Assembly: GCA_021531385.1 (NCBI GenBank)
Contig: JAFBIR010000012.1
Coordinates: 60,592 to 124,591, forward strand
Length of the DNA stretch: 64,000 bases
From: Parabacteroides distasonis
Lineage (GTDB): Bacteria > Bacteroidota > Bacteroidia > Bacteroidales > Tannerellaceae
Direction of reading: 5' to 3'
Shown: positions 26,257 to 33,786 of the stretch, piece by piece
How positions within the stretch are numbered: position 1 is the stretch's first letter
How the letters are laid out: each line of letters opens with the position of its first letter
Position numbers and translations under genes: made by a program
The notes under the pieces: model-generated
What the model was told of the DNA's origin: nothing
Database searches by the model: none
The model's input: only the letters and a program-made list of their open reading frames with translations

Positions 26257-26610
26257 ATGAACAATTACGAAACCGTTTTCATTTTGACTCCCGTTTTGTC
26301 TGACGCACAGATGAAGGAAGCGGTCGAGAAATTCACGAACCTCCTGAAGGCTCAGGGCGCAGAGATCGTGAATGAGGAGAACTGGGGCTTGCGTAAGCTG
26401 GCTTATCCTATCGATAAGAAGACTACGGGCTTCTATCAGTTAGTAGAGTTTAAGGCTGATCCGAGCGTGATCGCTACATTGGAGGTGAACTTCCGTCGTG
26501 ACGAGCGCGTGATCCGCTTCTTGACCTTCCGTCAAGACAAGTATGCCGCAGAATATGCAGCGAAGAGAAGAAATCTGAAAGCATCTAAAGAAACAGTAAA
26601 GGAGGATTAA
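26257..26610 (+). CDS. rpsF: 30S ribosomal protein S6
   Basis: 117 residues: [58 protein letters not shown] and [15 protein letters not shown] are the standard S6 blocks. Partner of S18 in the 30S platform. First gene of [12 protein letters not shown]; rpsR begins 2 nt after its stop. Confidence 0.98.
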   Translation: MNNYETVFILTPVLSDAQMKEAVEKFTNLLKAQGAEIVNEENWGLRKLAYPIDKKTTGFYQLVEFKADPSVIATLEVNFRRDERVIRFLTFRQDKYAAEYAAKRRNLKASKETVKED

Positions 26611-26612
26611 TC

Positions 26613-26882
26613 ATGGCAGCAACTCAATCAGAAATCAGATATTTAACTCCGCCCTCAGTTGACGTTAAGAGAAAGAAATATTGCCGTTTCAAGAAGAACG
26701 GTATCAAGTATATCGATTACAAGGATCCTGAGTTCTTGAAGAAGTTCTTGAACGAGCAGGGTAAGATCCTTCCCCGCCGCATCACGGGTACTTCTTTGAA
26801 GTTCCAGCGCCGTGTTGCTCAGGCCGTTAAGCGTGCTCGTCACTTGGCATTGCTTCCTTTTGTAACCGATTTGATGAAATAA
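26613..26882 (+). CDS. rpsR: 30S ribosomal protein S18
   Basis: 89 residues: [64 protein letters not shown] is the conserved S18 core, with the RRITGT and RAR..ALLP motifs. Binds S6 as a heterodimer. Middle gene of the operon; the usual ssb or dnaB neighbours of other phyla are absent. Confidence 0.98.
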   Translation: MAATQSEIRYLTPPSVDVKRKKYCRFKKNGIKYIDYKDPEFLKKFLNEQGKILPRRITGTSLKFQRRVAQAVKRARHLALLPFVTDLMK

Positions 26883-26903
26883 TAAATTGAGAGGAGACAG
26901 AAT

Positions 26904-27347
26904 ATGCAAGTTATTTTGAAAGAGGATGTAGTTAATTTAGGCTACAAAGACGATATCGTAACAGTAAAGGACGGTTACGGACGTAACTTTCTAATCCCCA
27001 TGGGTAAGGCAGTGATCGCTTCTGAGTCTGCTAAGAAAGTATTGGCAGAGAACTTGAAGCAGCGTGCGCACAAGTTGGCTAAGATCAAGGCTGACGCTGA
27101 GGAGTTGGCTGCTAAGTTGCAGGGTGTATCATTGACAATCGGTGCAAAGACAAGCTCAACAGGTACAATCTTCGGTTCTGTAACGAACATCCAGGTAGCT
27201 GAGGCTTTGGCTAAGATTGGTTTCGAAATCGATCGCAAGATCATCTCTATCAAGGAGAGCGTGAAGGAGGTTGGTCAGTATAAGGCTACCTTGAAGCTCC
27301 ACAAGGAGGTTTCCGTAGAGATCCCGTTCGAGGTTGTTTCTGAGTAA
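26904..27347 (+). CDS. rplI: 50S ribosomal protein L9
   Basis: 147 residues. N-terminal domain [37 protein letters not shown] with the conserved GYGRNFLIP, a long connecting helix and a C-terminal domain containing [24 protein letters not shown]. Last gene of [12 protein letters not shown], closed by a strong hairpin at 27377. Confidence 0.98.
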   Translation: MQVILKEDVVNLGYKDDIVTVKDGYGRNFLIPMGKAVIASESAKKVLAENLKQRAHKLAKIKADAEELAAKLQGVSLTIGAKTSSTGTIFGSVTNIQVAEALAKIGFEIDRKIISIKESVKEVGQYKATLKLHKEVSVEIPFEVVSE

Positions 27348-27376
27348 TAGCCAGGAAATAGTTAAGGTTTATAGTG

Positions 27377-27414
27377 AAAGGGGTATGTCAGTAAAAGGAC
27401 ATACCCCTTTTTTT
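27377..27414 (+). terminator. Terminator of the rpsF operon
   Basis: AAAGGGGTATGTC (27377-27389) pairs with GACATACCCCTTT (27398-27410), followed by more T. Confidence 0.92.
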
Positions 27415-27457
27415 GTGTGCATTCCTCCTCATTGCACCCGCCAACATCCATTAGGAA
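27411..27457. repeat. 47-bp direct repeat, copy 1
   Basis: Matches 32505-32551 with two differences over about 47 bp (core CCTCCTCATTGCACC, then GCCAACATCCATTAGGAA). Both copies begin in the T run of a terminator, and the two copies bracket the susC/susD pair. No coding or known mobile-element match is recognised. Confidence 0.8.
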
Positions 27458-27689
27458 GAATGAACGATTGTTGAAGTTGTCTTCCTATTATTCATAAGGG
27501 AAAACCATTTTGTTACCAGAAAAGGCTATTTTTATATAGAAATTAGGCACTTTATTACCGTATTATTGCGACAAAATCCAAAAAAGCTATAAATTTGCGC
27601 TGTTTGAGAGGAAAGGTGTGTCAGTTGCATAGTCTCAAAGGAACAGAATAATAATCTAATAACTATATTATTAATAAAAAAGTGTGTCT
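27458..27689 (+). promoter_or_regulatory. Intergenic region with susC promoter
   Basis: Contains a possible hairpin TAGGAAGA/TCTTCCTA (about 27452-27496) whose left arm overlaps the end of repeat copy 1, and a promoter ATTG (27565-27568), 21 bp, TAAATTTG (27590-27597), leaving a leader of about 85 nt before the susC ATG at 27690. Nothing else is recognised; no regulator gene is adjacent. Confidence 0.65.
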
Positions 27690-30600
27690 ATGAAAAGGTT
27701 GACGAATCTATTTCTATGCCTGTCTGCGGTGAGTGTTACCGCCGTGACAGCACAGACAGTGAAAGTGACGGGTACGGTCATCTCCGCCGAAGATGATTCT
27801 CCCGTGATTGGTGCCTCCATCGTTGTGAAAGGAACTACACAGGGAACGATCACAGACTTGGATGGCCGGTTTACGTTGGATGTGGATAAGAATGCCCATC
27901 TGATTATCTCCTACGTGGGTATGAGAACGCAAGAGACAGCGGCTCAGCCAAACATGCGTATCGTTTTATCTTCTGACTCCCAATCCATCGACGAGGTGGT
28001 TGTCGTGGCGTATGGTACGGCGAAGAAGAGCTCATTCACCGGATCTGCCTCAACGGTAGGTGCCGCCTTGATGGACAAGCGTCCGTTGAGCAACGCATTG
28101 ACAGCCTTAGAAGGTAATACCTCTGGTGTGCAGATGACCTCAGCCTTGGGTCAGCCGGGTGAGTCCGCTAAGGTGCGTATCCGTGGTTTCGGTTCATTGA
28201 ATGCTGACAACGAGCCGTTGTATGTAGTGGATGGTGCGATCTTCACCGGCGATATTGCCTCTATCAGCCCGTCCGATATTGAGTCGATGTCTATCTTGAA
28301 GGATGCGGCCTCTACCTCCTTGTATGGATCGAGTGCCGGTAACGGTGTCGTTTTGATCACGACCAAGAAGGGTTCTTCCAACAGCGGTGCGGGTGTGACC
28401 TTGAACATCTCACAGGGTTGGTCAAACCGGGCCTATAAGGACTACGCTTCGGTGGGTATCTACGACTACTATCCCTTGCAGTGGCAGATGTTGAAGAACT
28501 CCTACATCTCCAGTGGTAAGGATGCGACAGAGGCCGCACAATTAGCATCCGCTAATATTTATAAGCAATTGAAGTATAATCCGTTCACTGGTGTGGCTAA
28601 CGACCAGATCGTGGGCACGGATGGTCAGTTGAACCCGAGTGCCAATGCCTTGAAATGGGGCGAGGACTTGGATTGGGAAGATGAGGCTTATCGCACGGGT
28701 TACCGTCAGGAGTATAGCATGAGCTACAACACCAAGACCGAGAAGAGCGACACCTATGCCTCTATCGGCTACTTGAACGACAAGGGCTACATGATCAAGA
28801 CCGACTTCGAGCGTTATAATGCCCGCATGAACTATAATGTTTATCCAGTAAAATGGTTCAAGAGTGGTTTGAACTTAGGCTTGAGCCGTACGAACTCCAA
28901 CTACTCCACCTCTACGGAGTCCAGCTCCAGTTCTTATAACAACTTGGCTCGTTTCATCCGCACGATGGCTCCGATCTATCCGGTGCATCGTCATGACATC
29001 GAAACAGGTGCTTACTTGGACAAGGATGGTAACCCGACAACGGATCCCTCACAATATACCTACGACTATGATGGCGCACGTATCTCCAACAACGGTCGTG
29101 ATGCCGTGGCTGAGACCTTGTGGAACAACCGTTTGATGACGACCACGAACACCTCTGCCCGTACGTATCTGACGATCACCCCGCTGGAGGGCTTGAGCGT
29201 GACCGCCAACTATGCGTTAGACAACTCTGACCGCAAGCGTAATGTGTATGAGAACCCGTTGGTAGGTGACGGTACAGCCGGTCCCGGTCGTTTGAACATC
29301 ATGACGCAACGTTTCTTGACACAGACCTTCAACCAGTTGATCAACTACAACAAGAGCTTCGGCAAGCACAACATCGAGGCGTTGTTAGGTCATGAGAACT
29401 ATAGTTTCAAATATGAATACACCTATGGCATGAAGACCAAACAGATTCTGGATGGTATCTATGAGTTCGACAACTACGTGAACATCAGCTCTATGTCTTC
29501 ATTCACCCGTGAGTATAAGAAAGAGGGTTACTTCGCCCGCTTGAACTATAACTACGATGATAAGTACTACTTCTCCGGTTCTTATCGCCGGGATGGTTCC
29601 TCTCGCTTCAACAAAGACAATCGCTGGGGTAATTTCTATTCCTTCGGTCTCTCCTGGCGTATCAGCCAAGAGGATTTCATGAAAGACATCACTTGGGTGG
29701 ATAACTTGAAGCTGCGTGGTTCCTACGGTGAGACGGGTAATGATGCCATCTTGTATGATGGTTCTCAGAACTACTATCCTTCATTGCCGCTCTACGACTT
29801 GGGTATCAATAATGCGGGAGAGCCAGGTGTTTACTTTTCGTCGATTGCCAACACCAACCTGAAGTGGGAGACACAGGTCTCTTCTGACTTGGCGTTGGAG
29901 TTTGGCTTGTTCGGCAAGTTGAACGGTACGATTGAGTATTTCCGCAAGGCTTCTCGCGACCTGTTGTTCGACGTGAGCCAGCCCTCCTCTTCGGGAGTGG
30001 AGTCTATCGTGCAGAACATCGGTAAGGTGCGTAACCAAGGTGTGGAGATCGACTTGAACTATCAGATCTTGGATCGTAAGGATTGGAAGCTCTCCGTCGG
30101 TGCGAACGCTACCTTCATCAACAACAAGTTGACGAAGCTGCCAGACATCAACAAGGAGAACGGTATCATCTCCGGTTCGAAGAAGTACATGGAGGGTCAC
30201 TCCATCTATGACTTCTGGTTGCGCCAGTGGTGGGGCGTGGATCCCGAGACGGGTGATGGCCTTTGGATTTTCGACGCAGAGAATAATACGGATGATAAGG
30301 GTAACATCTCCGCTTCTGCCAAGAAGACCTTGGTGGAGCGTGATGGTCAGACATTGACCAACTCCTATTCGTATGCGAAATATGATTACAGCGGTTCAGC
30401 CGTGCCTAAGGTGTATGGTGGTTTCAACGTGAAGGTAGGCTACAAGGCGTTCGACTTACAGGCTGTCTTCTCTTATGCGGTAGGTGGTAAGACATTGGAT
30501 TCTAACTACACGACGATGATGGGTATGGGCAACTTAGGTTACGCTATCTCTCCGGACATCATGCGCGCATGGCAGAAGCCGGGTGACATTACCGATGTGC

Positions 30601-30896
30601 CTCGTTTGGACAACAGCTCCACACACGCAACGAACGTGGGTCAGAGCTACTCCACCCGTTGGTTGACAAAGTCTGATTACTTGAACCTGCGTACGGTCAC
30701 CTTCTCTTATACGTTGCCGAAGTCTATCTTGACACCGGCGCACATCAAGAGCGCACGTGTGAACCTCAGTGCGGAGAACCTCTTCATGTTGAAGGCTCGC
30801 CAAGGTTTGAACCCGCAAGGTAACTACAAAGGTATCACTTACAACGAGTACTTGCCCGCACGCACGATCACGTTGGGCTTGAATGTATCATTCTAA
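27690..30896 (+). CDS. SusC-family TonB-dependent outer-membrane transporter
   Basis: 1068 residues from the ATG at 27690 (a GTG two codons earlier is possible). Signal peptide MKRLTNLFLCLSAVSVTAVTAQ; carboxypeptidase-regulatory-like domain about 25-105 (VTGTVISAEDDSPVIGASIVVKGTTQGTITDLDGRFTL, ISYVGM); TonB box region DEVVVVAYG about 110; plug domain with SALEGNTSGVQ-like LTALEGNTSGVQMTSALGQ and VLKDAASTSLYGSSAGNGVVLITTKKG; then a 22-stranded barrel ending in the aromatic motif TLGLNVSF. No STN domain, so no direct anti-sigma signalling. Imports a ligand captured by the SusD partner that follows. No degradative enzyme or regulator is next to it, so the ligand is unknown. Confidence 0.95.
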   Translation: MKRLTNLFLCLSAVSVTAVTAQTVKVTGTVISAEDDSPVIGASIVVKGTTQGTITDLDGRFTLDVDKNAHLIISYVGMRTQETAAQPNMRIVLSSDSQSIDEVVVVAYGTAKKSSFTGSASTVGAALMDKRPLSNALTALEGNTSGVQMTSALGQPGESAKVRIRGFGSLNADNEPLYVVDGAIFTGDIASISPSDIESMSILKDAASTSLYGSSAGNGVVLITTKKGSSNSGAGVTLNISQGWSNRAYKDYASVGIYDYYPLQWQMLKNSYISSGKDATEAAQLASANIYKQLKYNPFTGVANDQIVGTDGQLNPSANALKWGEDLDWEDEAYRTGYRQEYSMSYNTKTEKSDTYASIGYLNDKGYMIKTDFERYNARMNYNVYPVKWFKSGLNLGLSRTNSNYSTSTESSSSSYNNLARFIRTMAPIYPVHRHDIETGAYLDKDGNPTTDPSQYTYDYDGARISNNGRDAVAETLWNNRLMTTTNTSARTYLTITPLEGLSVTANYALDNSDRKRNVYENPLVGDGTAGPGRLNIMTQRFLTQTFNQLINYNKSFGKHNIEALLGHENYSFKYEYTYGMKTKQILDGIYEFDNYVNISSMSSFTREYKKEGYFARLNYNYDDKYYFSGSYRRDGSSRFNKDNRWGNFYSFGLSWRISQEDFMKDITWVDNLKLRGSYGETGNDAILYDGSQNYYPSLPLYDLGINNAGEPGVYFSSIANTNLKWETQVSSDLALEFGLFGKLNGTIEYFRKASRDLLFDVSQPSSSGVESIVQNIGKVRNQGVEIDLNYQILDRKDWKLSVGANATFINNKLTKLPDINKENGIISGSKKYMEGHSIYDFWLRQWWGVDPETGDGLWIFDAENNTDDKGNISASAKKTLVERDGQTLTNSYSYAKYDYSGSAVPKVYGGFNVKVGYKAFDLQAVFSYAVGGKTLDSNYTTMMGMGNLGYAISPDIMRAWQKPGDITDVPRLDNSSTHATNVGQSYSTRWLTKSDYLNLRTVTFSYTLPKSILTPAHIKSARVNLSAENLFMLKARQGLNPQGNYKGITYNEYLPARTITLGLNVSF

Positions 30897-30926
30897 TTTC
30901 ACCAATTCAAACAGTATAAGAAGATT

Positions 30927-32429
30927 ATGAAGACGATAAAATCCTATAAATACTTGGCGATGGGGCTTTTGGCTGCCTGTGCATTGACACAGAGCGGTTG
31001 CTCCAGCGACTACATGGATACGGTTCCGACGGAAAGTGCAGCTTTGGAGACTGTAACATCCTCTTTGGATAACCTTTATGTAGCTTTGAACGGTATTCAC
31101 CGTAAGATGGTCTCTCAAGACCAAGGTAATCAAGGTATGGGTGGCGAGCCAGGCCATAACATCTGCCGCGAGGCGTTAGGTGATGATATGACCTGGGACA
31201 CGCAAAGCTGGCACAAGGGCTTCCTGAACTGGAGCTACCCGACGAATGCGACTACCTCCTACAACTACAACTTCTGGGAGACCTACTATAAGTTCATCTT
31301 GAATGCCAACATGATCTTGGATCAGTTGGACGAGAAGTTTGCTGATTCCGCAGAACCTTTGGCTAAACACATCAAAGGTGAGGCATTGGTGATCCGTGCT
31401 TGGTCGCACTTCCAGTTGGTGCAGATGTACGCAAAGCCCTACCGCAACGGACAGGGTAATACCCAGTTGGGTGTACCTTATCGCTTGAAGGCGAACACGG
31501 ATCCTATGGCCCGCAACACAGTGGAGGAGGTGTATAGCCAGATCAATGCCGATCTGGACGAGGCGATCCAGCTGTTAACAGGCTACGAGGCCAACGACAT
31601 CAACCACTATACAGAGGCTTCGGCACGAGGCATTAAGGCACGTGTCTTGCTGACCCAGCAGAAGTATGCCGAGGCGGCGGACATGGCAGCGAAAGCCATC
31701 GACGCAGCCAAGGCGATGGGTTGTGAGATCATGAAGCAGGGCGACTTGATGAACGGTTTTGCGGACATCACCACGAAGACCAAGGAGGCGATCTACGCCG
31801 CAATGACGCAGGATGACCAGACGGTCTATTTCTACTCGTTCTATGCTTATATGTCTTGGAACTTCAACTCCAGCTCTATCCGTACGGGTATCAAGTGTAT
31901 CAGTCAATCCACTTATGACTTGATGTCGCCGACTGACCTACGTCGTCAGTGGTGGGATCCGACGGGTGAGGCTGCCGTGCCGGGTAAGTCATACAACAAA
32001 CGTGTTTATCAGAACCGTAAGTTCACCGCTCGCTCTACGGCTAACGCCGTGGGTGACTACGCCTTCATGCGTATCAGTGAGTTGTATTTGATCGCGGCTG
32101 AGGGTTACGCACGCTCGGGTCAGGATGCGAAGGCAAAGGAGTATTTCAGCGCTTTGATGGTAGAGCGTGATCCGGAGTACAAGGATTCGGGCAAGACGGG
32201 TGATGCATTGGCCGAGGAGATCATGAACAGCCGTCGTATCGAGTTATGGGGCGAGGGCTTCCGTTGGTTCGACCTGAAGCGTCTGGGTCTGCCGATCCAC
32301 CGTACAGGCTCAAACTTCGACATCGCTTTCTGTGGTTTCTTGGATAAGGAGCCGGATGCGGATGGCTGGATGTTTGAGATTCCGAAGAACGAGACGGATT
32401 TCAACCCGTTGATGGTAAAGAACTATTAA
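30927..32429 (+). CDS. SusD-family surface nutrient-binding lipoprotein
   Basis: 500 residues, lipoprotein with lipobox TQSGC at about residue 25 and the SSDYMDTVPTESAAL start typical of RagB/SusD. TPR-like helices (GEALVIRAWSHFQLVQMYAKPY; ASARGIKARVLLTQQKYAEAADMAAKAID) and the C-terminal signature FMRISELYLIAAEGYARSG, IMNSRRIELWGEGFRWFDLKRLG. Forms the lid of the SusCD import complex with the gene 30 nt upstream. Followed by a strong terminator. Confidence 0.95.
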   Translation: MKTIKSYKYLAMGLLAACALTQSGCSSDYMDTVPTESAALETVTSSLDNLYVALNGIHRKMVSQDQGNQGMGGEPGHNICREALGDDMTWDTQSWHKGFLNWSYPTNATTSYNYNFWETYYKFILNANMILDQLDEKFADSAEPLAKHIKGEALVIRAWSHFQLVQMYAKPYRNGQGNTQLGVPYRLKANTDPMARNTVEEVYSQINADLDEAIQLLTGYEANDINHYTEASARGIKARVLLTQQKYAEAADMAAKAIDAAKAMGCEIMKQGDLMNGFADITTKTKEAIYAAMTQDDQTVYFYSFYAYMSWNFNSSSIRTGIKCISQSTYDLMSPTDLRRQWWDPTGEAAVPGKSYNKRVYQNRKFTARSTANAVGDYAFMRISELYLIAAEGYARSGQDAKAKEYFSALMVERDPEYKDSGKTGDALAEEIMNSRRIELWGEGFRWFDLKRLGLPIHRTGSNFDIAFCGFLDKEPDADGWMFEIPKNETDFNPLMVKNY

Positions 32430-32473
32430 ACACACACTCTTATTGATTGACCCTACAAGGGTAGATTAGACAG

Positions 32474-32508
32474 GGGGATGGGATCGGGAGATCTCATCCC
32501 CTCTTTTT
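32474..32508 (+). terminator. Terminator of the orphan susCD operon
   Basis: GGGGATGGGATC (32474-32485) pairs with GATCTCATCCCC (32490-32501), one wobble, then TCTTTTT. The inner sequence GGATCGGGAGATCTCA recurs in the terminator at 36345-36384. Confidence 0.9.
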
Positions 32509-32551
32509 GTGTGTATTCCTCCTCATTGCACCAGCCAACATCCATTAGGAA
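32505..32551. repeat. 47-bp direct repeat, copy 2
   Basis: Second copy of the sequence at 27411-27457, two differences, again starting in the T run of a terminator. It ends 34 bp before the left inverted repeat of the insertion sequence. Confidence 0.8.
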
Positions 32552-32584
32552 CACATTCAGATTTGAGGGTTTATAAGTAAAAAA

Positions 32585-32603
32585 ACGCGAGTTCGATATA
32601 AGC
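32585..32603 (+). repeat. Terminal inverted repeat, left
   Basis: ACGCGAGTTCGATATAAGC; reverse complement of 33643-33661 with one mismatch. Confidence 0.75.
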
Positions 32604-32604
32604 C

Positions 32605-33363
32605 TTACGCAGGGAGTAGTCTACTTTTATCAATGATCTCCAGATTCAAAGCGGGTTTCTTGGGCAGCAGGTTGTATGCGATGAGTCCGGCGAGCAGATT
32701 GGTGACGAAATTGTCCACCGAGCGATGTCTGGTATGCTCGATCTGGCAAACGTTCTTCAGCTCCTCATTGACGGTCTCGATGGCCGACCGCTTCCTGAGC
32801 AGCAGCTTGTCATGCAGACTCATCAGCGAGTTCTTCATGTTCCTCTTGAGCCTGGTGACCAGGTGTATGCCGTCCACGAAGAGTCGCTCGAAGAGATCCT
32901 GGCTGATGTATCCCCTATCGGCGAACAGCTTGCCAAACAGCTTTTCCGTGAAGCTTTTGTCTTTCAACGGAGTGCGGTCGTCGATATTGCCCGGGGTCAG
33001 CTGCCATTGCATGATCTCGCCCTTGTCGTTGATGACCAGGTGCAGCTTGAATCCGTAGAACCAGCCCATCGTGCACTTGCCCAAGGCCGCCAATCCCCTC
33101 ATCGTCCTGTGCGTTCGCCTACGTTTGATATGGCAGACGGCCAATGGCGTGGAGTCTATGATGGAGATGCCAGTGCACTTGCCCAGAGCGCATGTCTCAA
33201 GGAACAGCAGCAGGTGCATCCCCACCTGCGCCTGGCGCTCCACGAAGCGGTTGTAGGAGACGGTGTGGGGGAACTCCGCACGCATATGCTTGCAGACATA
33301 GTTCAGGTAAAATGACTTCAGGTCACGGAAACGGCGGGTATGGAAAAAATCTGTGGATGTCAT
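32605..33363 (-). CDS. IS982-family transposase, lacking the usual N-terminus
   Basis: 252 residues. DDE catalytic triad positions are present: Asp in GISIIDSTPLAVC, Asp in LFADRGYISQD, and Glu in SAIETVNEELKNVCQIEHTRHRS. Also RFRDLKSFYLNYVCKHMRAEFPHTVSYNRFVE and LGKCTMGWFYGFKLHLVINDKGEI, characteristic of IS982. Full-length relatives have, from memory, about 290-300 residues; here the first 60-70, a helix-turn-helix DNA-binding region, are missing, and none of the three frames upstream encodes them. The protein is therefore possibly inactive or defective. Confidence 0.85.
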   Translation of the reverse strand: MTSTDFFHTRRFRDLKSFYLNYVCKHMRAEFPHTVSYNRFVERQAQVGMHLLLFLETCALGKCTGISIIDSTPLAVCHIKRRRTHRTMRGLAALGKCTMGWFYGFKLHLVINDKGEIMQWQLTPGNIDDRTPLKDKSFTEKLFGKLFADRGYISQDLFERLFVDGIHLVTRLKRNMKNSLMSLHDKLLLRKRSAIETVNEELKNVCQIEHTRHRSVDNFVTNLLAGLIAYNLLPKKPALNLEIIDKSRLLPA

Positions 33364-33642
33364 AGGGAGTGAGTTTTATTTATATTATTTTGATTTTCAG
33401 CTATAAAGATACGGATTAATTCTCATTTCCACAATTTTTCACGACTGTTTTCTCAAATAAATCCATGTCATCGGGAAAACGTGTGACGGTGGGACGGAAT
33501 CCATCTTCCTTGACTCAGCGGCCATAAAAAAGGGGATCCCGTGCAGGAATCCCCCTCAAAGATCATACATCTCATAGTCAAGACTGTGGTAATGTATATC
33601 TTTTATAACATAGTCAAGGTTTCACATGTTTAACAAGCTTGT
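33364..33642 (-). other. Non-coding 5' part of the insertion sequence
   Basis: Holds, in minus-strand order, a direct repeat of CTTGACTATG (twice, about 45 bp apart), a terminator hairpin GGGGATTCC/GGGATCCCC followed by six T (complement of 33531-33557), and a promoter-like TATCTTTA with ATTG 20 bp upstream. No protein-coding frame related to IS982 is present. Confidence 0.55.
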
Positions 33643-33661
33643 GCTTATATCGAACTCACGT
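33643..33661 (-). repeat. Terminal inverted repeat, right
   Basis: GCTTATATCGAACTCACGT on the plus strand, mirror of 32585-32603. Confidence 0.75.
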
Positions 33662-33724
33662 GTAAGTTATTCACTTGGATAGCCGTTTGGCAGAGATTGG
33701 AGAGGGCAATTTGAATGTTCTTTT

Positions 33725-33759
33725 TTTGTAATGGGTATTATTAAAAATGTGTAGCTTTG
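33725..33759 (+). promoter_or_regulatory. Promoter of the C10 protease gene
   Basis: TTTG (33725-33728), 23 bp (slightly long), TAGCTTTG (33752-33759), 27 nt before the ATG at 33787. Lies just outside the insertion sequence. Confidence 0.5.
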
Positions 33760-33786
33760 CAGCAAATAACCAATTATACAAATAAC

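Larger units (their letters stand above)
32585..33661 (-). mobile_element. IS982-like insertion sequence (about 1077 bp)
   Basis: Bounded by 19-bp imperfect terminal inverted repeats, ACGCGAGTTCGATATAAGC at 32585-32603 and GCTTATATCGAACTCACGT at 33643-33661 (one mismatch). Size and the transposase type fit IS982. The transposase stop codon sits two bases inside the left repeat. About 280 bp between the right repeat and the transposase ATG is non-coding and carries a minus-strand terminator at 33531-33557 and a promoter-like ATTG, 20 bp, TATCTTTA just upstream of the gene. No target duplication was recognised next to the repeats. Confidence 0.75.

Noticed and set aside
33531..33642. Short repeats CTTGACTATG in the insertion sequence as a CRISPR-like array
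   Set aside because: Only two copies, 10 bp long, with no regular spacers and no cas genes in the window.
32573..33667. TAAGT on both outer sides of the insertion sequence as a target duplication
   Set aside because: The two copies lie at different distances from the inverted repeats (about 7 and 1 bp), so the match is probably chance.
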